Below, one piece after another: positions 1 to 5,034 of a stretch of 5,034 nt of DNA (positions are counted from its first letter, which is position 1; every line of letters starts with the position of its first letter). Both the position numbers and the translations under genes were made by a program. Origin of the DNA: Weeksellaceae bacterium (lineage in GTDB: Bacteria > Bacteroidota > Bacteroidia > Flavobacteriales > Weeksellaceae); the NCBI GenBank assembly GCA_028698395.1, contig JAQVDG010000197.1:1-5034 (forward strand), in the 5' to 3' direction. The notes under the pieces were generated by a model that did not search any database, had not been told where the DNA came from, and saw nothing but the letters and a program-made list of their open reading frames with translations.

Positions 1-2297
1 GAAAACCGGCAGTAGCTATGGCAATTTACCAAACGCCCGGCTCAAATGCACAAGATATTATCATTGAACTTCGAGATAAATTAGAAGATTTATCAAAAGA
101 TTTTCCTGATGGATTGAACTATACCATTATGTTTGATACCAATGAATTCTTAGATGCTTCCATCAACAATGTGGTACATACATTGATTGAAGCTTTCCTT
201 TTGGTATTCATTGTTGTATTCATTTTCCTTCAAGACTTCCGCTCGACTTTAATTCCGATGATTGCCGTTCCGGTTTCGATTATCGGTACTTTCTTTTTCC
301 TGAATTTATTTGGATTTTCCATCAACTTATTAACCTTATTTGCTTTGGTACTTGCCATCGGAATTGTGGTGGACGATGCCATTGTCGTCGTCGAGGCAAT
401 TCATGCTAAAATGGAAAAAACACACATGAATGGACGAGAAGCTTCTTTAAGTGCCATGCAAGAAATTGCCGGAGCTATTATTTCCATTACTTTAGTTATG
501 GCTGCCGTATTTATTCCGGTTACTTTTATTCAAGGACCGACCGGCGTTTTCTATAAACAATTTGGAATTACATTGATTGTTGCCATCATTATTTCGGCTG
601 TAAACGCTTTAACTTTAAGTCCGGCGTTGTGTGCCTTACTTTTAAAAGAACACAAAAAAATGCCGGAAAAGAGAAATCTCATACAACGATTTTTCCATGC
701 TTTTAATATTGGTTTCACTGCCGTTACACAAAAATATGCCCGAAGTTTTAGTTATCTTTTAAAACATAAATGGATTACTTTTATGATTTTGGCAGTATGC
801 GGTATCGGGATTTTCTATGCCAATAAAACGATGCCGAGTGGATTTGTTCCCAACGAAGACCGCGGATTTATTATGGGGAACTTTGAATTGCCTCCGGGTG
901 CAACCTCTGACCGTGTAGCAGCTGTTCAGGACGAATTTTATGCAAAAGCTTCTCAAATTCCGGGTGTGAAAAATGTTACCTTAGTTTCCGGATTCAGTTT
1001 CGTTTCGGGACAAGGTTCAAACTTTGGAATGGCGATGATTGGCTTAGATGATTTTGACGAAAGAAAGGCACCTTCCATGTCCACCAATGCTATTGTCGGA
1101 CAATTATTTGGCTTAGCTGCTCAAATGCCGGAAGCCAATATGATTTTCTTCTCTCCGCCAAGTGTTCAAGGATTTGGAGTTTCTTCCGGATTTGATTTAA
1201 AATTATTAGATCGTTCCGGTGGAGATTTAAGTGAGTTTTATCAAACTTCTCAAGATTTCATCGGGGAATTGATGAAACGTCCCGAGATTCAATACGCTCA
1301 AACCTCTTTTAATACTAATTATGCTCAATATGAAATTGAACTTAATATTCCAAGAGCTAAACAATCGGGTGTTACCGTAAGTGCTTTATTCAATGCCTTG
1401 CAAGGTTATGTCGGAGGAATTTATGCCGCTGATTTTACACGCTACGGAAAACAATTCCGGGTAATGATTCAAGCTTTACCGGAGAATCGGGCAACAGAAA
1501 AAGATTTACAAAAAATATTTGTCAGAACATCCAATGGAGAAATGACTCCTATTACGCAATTCGTTACATTAAACCGAATTTATGGTCCGCAAACCATTAC
1601 TCGTTTTAATTTATTTACCAATGCAAGTATTTCCGGAGCAAGTAATCCCGGATACAGTACCGGTGATGCGATTAAAGCTGTTCAAGAAGTAAGTCAAAGC
1701 TCACTTTCAAGTAGTTACGGAATTGAATTTTCCGGTTTATCGAGAGAAGAAATCAAAGCAGGGAATCAGACTTTATTAATTTTCATTTTGTGTGTGATTT
1801 TCGTCTATTTCATTCTTTCTGCACAATATGAAAGCTATTTCTTGCCTCTTGCCGTAATTCTGTCTTTGCCGGGTGGATTAATGGGTGCTTTCTGGGCACA
1901 AAAATTATTCGGATTGGAAAACAACATTTATTTCCAGATTGCTCTGATTATGCTCGTCGGATTATTAGCCAAAAATGCTATTTTAATTGTGGAATTTGCC
2001 GTTCAAAGACGGCGACATGGAGAAAGCATTGCCCAATCAGCGTTAAACGGAGCTAAAGCACGTCTTCGCCCGATTTTAATGACTTCACTTGCTTTTATCT
2101 TCGGATTGATGCCCTTGGTTTTCTCAAGCGGTGTAGGTTACGTTGGAAATCGTTCTATTGCCACGGGAGCTGCCTTTGGTTTACTGGTAGGAACTATCAT
2201 CGGAGTATTCAATATTCCGGTTTTATATGCTGTGTTCCAATGGTTACAGGAAAAAGTAAGTCCTATGAAATTTGATAAACAAAAAGTTGATAATTAA
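1..2297 (+). CDS. RND multidrug efflux pump, inner-membrane subunit (AcrB/MexB-like, HAE-1 family), 5'-truncated
   Basis: This is the proton-driven inner-membrane pump of a tripartite efflux complex. It takes up drugs or other amphiphiles from the periplasm and membrane and passes them to an outer-membrane duct. The frame is open to the window edge (first full codon at base 3), so the ATG at 18 is an internal Met. About 285 N-terminal residues (TM1 and the first porter subdomains) are missing, judged against AcrB. Numbering from that Met: TM2-TM6 lie at about 52-210, the second periplasmic loop at about 271-583 and TM7-TM12 at about 252-745. The proton-relay residues are all present: D119/D120 in VVDDAIVVVE (AcrB D407/D408), K652 in LLAKNAILIVEF (K940), and R682 and T689 in RLRPILMTS (R971/T978). 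The motif PSGFVPNEDRGF (273-284) and the GFSF segment with F326/F328 match the AcrB switch-loop region (F615/F617). No frameshift or missing key residue is visible. The family assignment is firm; the substrate is not predictable. The outer-membrane gene follows 12 bases downstream. Confidence 0.96.
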   Translation, partial: KPAVAMAIYQTPGSNAQDIIIELRDKLEDLSKDFPDGLNYTIMFDTNEFLDASINNVVHTLIEAFLLVFIVVFIFLQDFRSTLIPMIAVPVSIIGTFFFLNLFGFSINLLTLFALVLAIGIVVDDAIVVVEAIHAKMEKTHMNGREASLSAMQEIAGAIISITLVMAAVFIPVTFIQGPTGVFYKQFGITLIVAIIISAVNALTLSPALCALLLKEHKKMPEKRNLIQRFFHAFNIGFTAVTQKYARSFSYLLKHKWITFMILAVCGIGIFYANKTMPSGFVPNEDRGFIMGNFELPPGATSDRVAAVQDEFYAKASQIPGVKNVTLVSGFSFVSGQGSNFGMAMIGLDDFDERKAPSMSTNAIVGQLFGLAAQMPEANMIFFSPPSVQGFGVSSGFDLKLLDRSGGDLSEFYQTSQDFIGELMKRPEIQYAQTSFNTNYAQYEIELNIPRAKQSGVTVSALFNALQGYVGGIYAADFTRYGKQFRVMIQALPENRATEKDLQKIFVRTSNGEMTPITQFVTLNRIYGPQTITRFNLFTNASISGASNPGYSTGDAIKAVQEVSQSSLSSSYGIEFSGLSREEIKAGNQTLLIFILCVIFVYFILSAQYESYFLPLAVILSLPGGLMGAFWAQKLFGLENNIYFQIALIMLVGLLAKNAILIVEFAVQRRRHGESIAQSALNGAKARLRPILMTSLAFIFGLMPLVFSSGVGYVGNRSIATGAAFGLLVGTIIGVFNIPVLYAVFQWLQEKVSPMKFDKQKVDN

Positions 2298-2309
2298 TCA
2301 TTTTTTAGA

Positions 2310-3725
2310 ATGAAATTAGAAATGAAAAATATAAAATACATCCTCTTCGGTATCGGATTATTTAGTTTGCAATCCTGTTTTGTTGCAAAAGAATACAGTC
2401 GTTCCGAAAAAGAAATTGTGAACGAACAGTATTTTCGTACCGATAAAATTTCACAAGACAGTTTGAGTATTGCCACGCTTTCTTGGAAAGAGATTTTTAC
2501 GGATGATAAATTAACTCAATACATTAATACCGCTTTGAGCAACAATTTAGATATCCGAATTGCCATTCAGAATATTGAGGTGGCAGAAGCTTATATGAAA
2601 CAAGGAAAAGCAGCGTATTTTCCTGTTTTGAATGGAAGTGCTTCTTATACTTACGCCAATCCGTCACTCAATTCTTCACAAGGAATCAGTTTTGATAAAC
2701 GTCAAAACTTAAATCAGTACGATTTATCCGCCAATTTATCTTGGGAAGCGGATGTTTGGGGAAAAATACGAAGCAATCAAAGAGCGACTTCAGCAACTTA
2801 TTTACAAAGTATTTCTGCTCATCAGGCTGTAAAATCAAATTTAGTTGCAAGTCTTGCTTCAACTTACTATCAATTATTGGCATTGGATGCGCAACGTGAA
2901 ATTACAGTGAAAAATATTCAGATTCGTGAAGAAAGTTTAGAAACAATGTTAGCATTAAAAGATGCCGGAAACGTTACGGAAGTAGCTGTTAAACAAACAG
3001 AAGCACAATTACTGAATACAAAAGCTGCTTTATTGGACATTGATAATTCCATTAAATTATTGGAAAATACATTTTGTATTCTTTTAGGTGAATCACCTCA
3101 TGCAGTGGAAAGAACTAAATTAAGCGAACAAAAAATTAATACCGAACTCACTGCCGGTCTTCCCATTCAATTGCTCAGCAATCGTCCGGATATAATGGCA
3201 GCCGAATACAATTTAATCAATGCTTTTGAATTGACAAATGTAGCCCGAAGTAATTTCTATCCGGCTTTACGCCTGACTGCTTCGGGTGGAATCCAAAGTA
3301 TGAATTTTGATAATTTATTCAGTGCTAATTCACTTTTCGCCAATTTAATTGCTTCTTTGACTCAACCTATTCTAAACGGTCGTCAAATCCGAACTCAATA
3401 TGAAGTCCGGAAAGCACAACAGGAAACTGCTTTACTGAATTACAAAAAAGTAGTTTTAACCGCAAGTAAAGAAGTTTCAGATGCTTTATATACCTACCAA
3501 AGTAATTCGGAAAAAATCGTTTTGAAACAACAAGAATATGAAGCCTATCAAGCCGCTACGGAATATTCAGAAGAATTATTACGTTACGGTATGGCTAATT
3601 ATTTAGAAGTCTTAACCGCTCAACAAAATGCTTTGAGTGCAGAATTAAGCGTTATCAATACAGAATTAGCAAAACTCAACGCTATCATACAGCTGTACAA
3701 AGCTGTTGGCGGAGGGTGGAGATAA
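2310..3725 (+). CDS. Outer-membrane efflux channel lipoprotein (OprM/NodT-type, TolC superfamily)
   Basis: This is the outer-membrane duct of the RND system, expected to form a trimer with a beta-barrel in the outer membrane and a long alpha-helical tunnel in the periplasm. The N-terminus has a short charged stretch, a hydrophobic core (ILFGIGLFSL) and the lipobox LQSC, giving a lipid-modified Cys at residue 23. Two outer-membrane-efflux-protein repeats follow, at about 60-260 and 283-465. Typical motifs are SWEADVWGKIR (144-154), LLSNRPDIMAAEYNL (288-302), TQPILNGRQIR (351-361), YGMANYLEVLTAQQNALSAE (426-445) and the C-terminal LYKAVGGGW (462-470). The length of 471 residues is normal for the family. 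The start at 2310 is the first ATG after the pump stop. A second in-frame ATG at 2322 would give a 19-residue signal peptide up to the Cys and is equally plausible; neither has a clear Shine-Dalgarno sequence. The 12-base spacing implies co-transcription with the pump, and a terminator follows the stop by 11 bases. Confidence 0.96.
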   Translation: MKLEMKNIKYILFGIGLFSLQSCFVAKEYSRSEKEIVNEQYFRTDKISQDSLSIATLSWKEIFTDDKLTQYINTALSNNLDIRIAIQNIEVAEAYMKQGKAAYFPVLNGSASYTYANPSLNSSQGISFDKRQNLNQYDLSANLSWEADVWGKIRSNQRATSATYLQSISAHQAVKSNLVASLASTYYQLLALDAQREITVKNIQIREESLETMLALKDAGNVTEVAVKQTEAQLLNTKAALLDIDNSIKLLENTFCILLGESPHAVERTKLSEQKINTELTAGLPIQLLSNRPDIMAAEYNLINAFELTNVARSNFYPALRLTASGGIQSMNFDNLFSANSLFANLIASLTQPILNGRQIRTQYEVRKAQQETALLNYKKVVLTASKEVSDALYTYQSNSEKIVLKQQEYEAYQAATEYSEELLRYGMANYLEVLTAQQNALSAELSVINTELAKLNAIIQLYKAVGGGWR

Positions 3726-3736
3726 TTCTTATCCTT

Positions 3737-3786
3737 AAAACAAAAAAGTCCTGTCGAGTTTAATACTGACAGGACTTTTTTGTTTT
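3737..3786 (+). terminator. Intrinsic terminator of the RND efflux operon, probably bidirectional
   Basis: A perfect 19-base-pair inverted repeat pairs 3737-3755 with 3768-3786. Its core is GTCCTGTC / GACAGGAC, flanked by an A-run on the left and a T-run on the right. Inside the 12-base loop, AGT (3757-3759) can also pair with ACT (3765-3767) around a single unpaired G. The hairpin starts 11 bases after the channel stop codon, and the T-rich tract continues to about 3790. Because the A-run and T-run mirror each other, the same structure has a U-tract on either strand, although no convergent gene is seen in this window. Confidence 0.92.
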
Positions 3787-4095
3787 TATTTTCAATTGGA
3801 ATTAACCGGATAGTGCAGATTTCTAAACCTGTAATACCCCTATTATAATCAAAAAGTTTTTTTCATAAAAAGTACCTGAAAATTACTATTTTAGCAGTGC
3901 AAAAAATTATGCTGATTTGGACAGTACACCGGATTTAAAAATAAGTAATGAATATAAAATTTGAAAAAATAATAACACGCACGAAGATAGTAATACGCAC
4001 GGATTGTAAATCTGAGTAGTTGAAATCTATTCATTATAATTCGTCACAAACGTCAAACCGCTACAACCCATGTTTAAAAAACTGACACATACTTT
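3787..4095. other. Intergenic region of about 310 bases without a recognisable gene
   Basis: This very AT-rich stretch lies between the RND terminator and the ABC ATPase. Neither strand has an ORF that I recognise. It holds a 23-codon open frame (3948-4019) of no evident meaning and a 9-codon frame ending over the ATPase start. It also holds an imperfect 18-base direct repeat (ACGCACG at 3977-3983 and 3995-4001) and a small hairpin, CGGATT/AATCTG, at about 4000-4014 with one G-T pair. The promoter of the ABC operon should lie here. The closest match to the Bacteroidota -7 consensus TAnnTTTG is TATTTTAG at 3887-3894, but no TTTG stands at the proper upstream distance, so I do not call it. The region may contain debris of an older gene or insertion; that is inference only. 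Confidence 0.6.
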
Positions 4096-4099
4096 ATGA
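4070..4099 (+). other. Nine-codon upstream ORF overlapping the ABC ATPase start (ATGA)
   Basis: ATG at 4070 opens a frame encoding MFKKLTHTL and stops at TGA 4097-4099, sharing four bases (ATGA) with the ATPase start at 4096. The same frame is open further back to 4040, just after a TAA at 4037-4039. Stop-start overlaps of this kind commonly allow a ribosome finishing one ORF to re-initiate on the next, so this could be a leader peptide that supports translation of the ATPase. It could equally be the tail of a decayed gene or a chance frame. No ribosome-binding site is visible and the peptide is not one I recognise. Confidence 0.25.
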
Positions 4100-5019
4100 T
4101 AGAAGTAAAAAATTTAAAAAAATCATTTTCCGATAAAGAAGTTTTGAAGGGACTCAGTTTTTCAATCCAAAACGGAGAGTTTTATGGCTTATTAGGACCA
4201 AACGGTGCAGGTAAAACAACAACTATTTCTATTTTGAGTTCCCTTTTACCGACTGAATTTGGAGAAATTCGAATAGACAATCTTGATTTAAAAACAGATA
4301 CGAATAAGATAAAAAGGATTATCGGCGTTGTGCCCCAAGAAATTGCTTTATACAATGAACTTTCTGCAATGGAAAATTTAAAATTTTGGGGAAGTTTATA
4401 TAGCATCACCGGCAAAGAATTACACCACAGAGCGACGGAACTGCTTCAATTAGTAGGTCTTGAAGAGCGAAAAGATGAAAAAGTGAAGAACTATTCCGGT
4501 GGAATGAAACGGAGAATTAACATTGCAGCAGCATTGGTTCATAAACCCAAAATTTTATTTATGGACGAGCCGACGGTAGGAATCGACCCGCAAAGTAGAA
4601 ATCTTATTTATGAAATAATTGAAAAACAAAAGAAAGAGGGCGTGACCATTATCTATACTACTCATTATATGGAAGAAGCAGAACGTTTTTGCGACCGTAT
4701 TGCCATTATTGATGAAGGAAATATAATTGCAGAAGGCACCATGGAGGAGTTAAAAAAAGACAATGCTGTAAAAGAAACTATCGCAATCCATTTTTCTAAA
4801 CTGTCTGAAGCTAATCGTATCGCTATTAAAGGATTTTGGAAAGAAATAACTGTTTCAGAAAATCTCATTCACTTTTACTCCTCAGACGTAAAAAATGATT
4901 TACCCAAATTAATAAATTATTGCAATCAATTGGGATTGGAAATCGTTAATATTGAAATTCTAAAAATTAATTTGGAGACTATCTTTTTAAATCTAACCGG
5001 TAAACAACTAAGAGACTAA
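4096..5019 (+). CDS. ABC transporter ATP-binding protein (DrrA/CcmA-like, ABC-2 exporter type)
   Basis: This is the cytoplasmic ATPase that should power an ABC-2-type membrane exporter. The nucleotide-binding domain is complete: Walker A GPNGAGKTT (34-42), Q-loop Q81 in VVPQE, signature YSGGMKRR (133-140), Walker B ILFMDEPT (153-160) with catalytic E158, D-loop GIDPQ (162-166) and switch H190 in TTHYMEEAE. Residues after about 220 form the C-terminal extension typical of this group, ending in INLETIFLNLTGKQLRD, which parallels the family's usual LEDVFLxLTGRxLR ending. The length of 307 residues is normal. The start at 4096 is supported by an in-frame TAA at 4075-4077 with no other ATG between, and by MIEVKNLKKSF, a classic N-terminus for these ATPases. 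There is no Shine-Dalgarno sequence. The next ORF begins two bases after the stop, as expected for the permease partner. Substrates in this family range from drugs to lipids and polysaccharides; none can be chosen here. Confidence 0.95.
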   Translation: MIEVKNLKKSFSDKEVLKGLSFSIQNGEFYGLLGPNGAGKTTTISILSSLLPTEFGEIRIDNLDLKTDTNKIKRIIGVVPQEIALYNELSAMENLKFWGSLYSITGKELHHRATELLQLVGLEERKDEKVKNYSGGMKRRINIAAALVHKPKILFMDEPTVGIDPQSRNLIYEIIEKQKKEGVTIIYTTHYMEEAERFCDRIAIIDEGNIIAEGTMEELKKDNAVKETIAIHFSKLSEANRIAIKGFWKEITVSENLIHFYSSDVKNDLPKLINYCNQLGLEIVNIEILKINLETIFLNLTGKQLRD

Positions 5020-5021
5020 AA

Positions 5022-5034
5022 ATGATAAAATTAG
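5022..5034 (+). CDS. Start of the next ORF, probably the ABC-2 permease partner (3'-truncated)
   Basis: ATG at 5022 begins an ORF of which only four full codons (M-I-K-L) fall inside the window. It lies two bases after the ATPase stop at 5017-5019, so the two are almost certainly co-transcribed and may be translationally coupled. DrrA-like ATPases are usually followed by one or two ABC-2 membrane proteins, which is the only basis for the proposed product; the four visible residues carry no functional information. Confidence 0.5.

Noticed and set aside
18..20. ATG at 18 as the true start of the pump gene
   Set aside because: The frame is open upstream to the window edge, and the sequence there (KPAVAMAIYQ) aligns with the interior of AcrB-like proteins at about residue 285, so this is an internal Met in a truncated gene.
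759..956. Open frame of 65 codons on the - strand inside the pump gene
   Set aside because: It lies wholly within the conserved pump coding sequence, has no family features, and is best explained as an antisense shadow. The same holds for the - strand frames at 2294-2476, 2686-2883, 4182-4415 and 4665-4868.
3887..3894. TATTTTAG as a Bacteroidota -7 promoter element
   Set aside because: It has one mismatch to TAnnTTTG, and no TTTG -33 element lies about 19 bases upstream. It remains possible but is too weak to call as a feature.
3948..4019. 23-codon ORF in the intergenic region
   Set aside because: It is too short to judge, overlaps the repeat and hairpin, has no recognisable domain, and frames of this size occur by chance in AT-rich DNA.
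4035..4040. TATAAT box upstream of the ABC ATPase (and another at 3844-3849)
   Set aside because: Neither has a TTGACA-like -35 element at the right distance, and Bacteroidota primary promoters use TTTG / TAnnTTTG instead. AT-rich DNA yields such hexamers by chance.
3990..4050. Possible tRNA-Tyr
   Set aside because: Only an anticodon-arm-like segment is present. There is no GTTCGAATC T-arm, no D-arm and no pairing acceptor stem.
3787..4095. CRISPR array or insertion-sequence ends
   Set aside because: There are only two imperfect short repeat units, no regular spacers, no terminal inverted repeats and no transposase fragment.

Overview
The window is AT-rich, tightly packed DNA that looks like a Bacteroidota chromosome, most probably class Flavobacteriia. 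The pointers are the A/T-biased codon use, the lack of recognisable Shine-Dalgarno sequences before the starts, a Bacteroidota-style lipoprotein signal (LQSC lipobox), and RND/OprM-type protein sequences of the kind found in that phylum. This taxonomic call is inference, and no genus can be fixed from the sequence.

Layout: all genes are on the + strand. (1) Positions 1-2297 hold the C-terminal three quarters of an AcrB/MexB-type (HAE-1) RND drug-efflux pump; its N-terminus lies before the window. (2) After only 12 bases, 2310-3725 encodes a complete OprM/NodT-type outer-membrane channel lipoprotein. (3) A strong, nearly symmetrical intrinsic terminator (3737-3786) closes this operon. (4) About 310 bases without a recognisable gene follow (3787-4095). 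They contain a weak 18-base repeat, a short hairpin and two very small open frames, the last of which overlaps the next start codon as ATGA. (5) Positions 4096-5019 encode a complete DrrA/CcmA-like (COG1131-type) ABC-transporter ATPase. (6) Two bases after its stop a new ORF starts at 5022 and runs out of the window; by context it is probably the ABC-2 permease partner.

How they work together: the first two genes are the inner-membrane pump and outer-membrane duct of a tripartite RND efflux system. The periplasmic adaptor (AcrA/MexA-like) is expected just upstream, outside the window. The ABC genes form a separate transcription unit for an ABC-2-type exporter whose substrate cannot be read from the ATPase. 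The window therefore joins two export operons. I see no convincing novel system. The least explained part is the 3787-4095 gap and its coupled mini-ORF.
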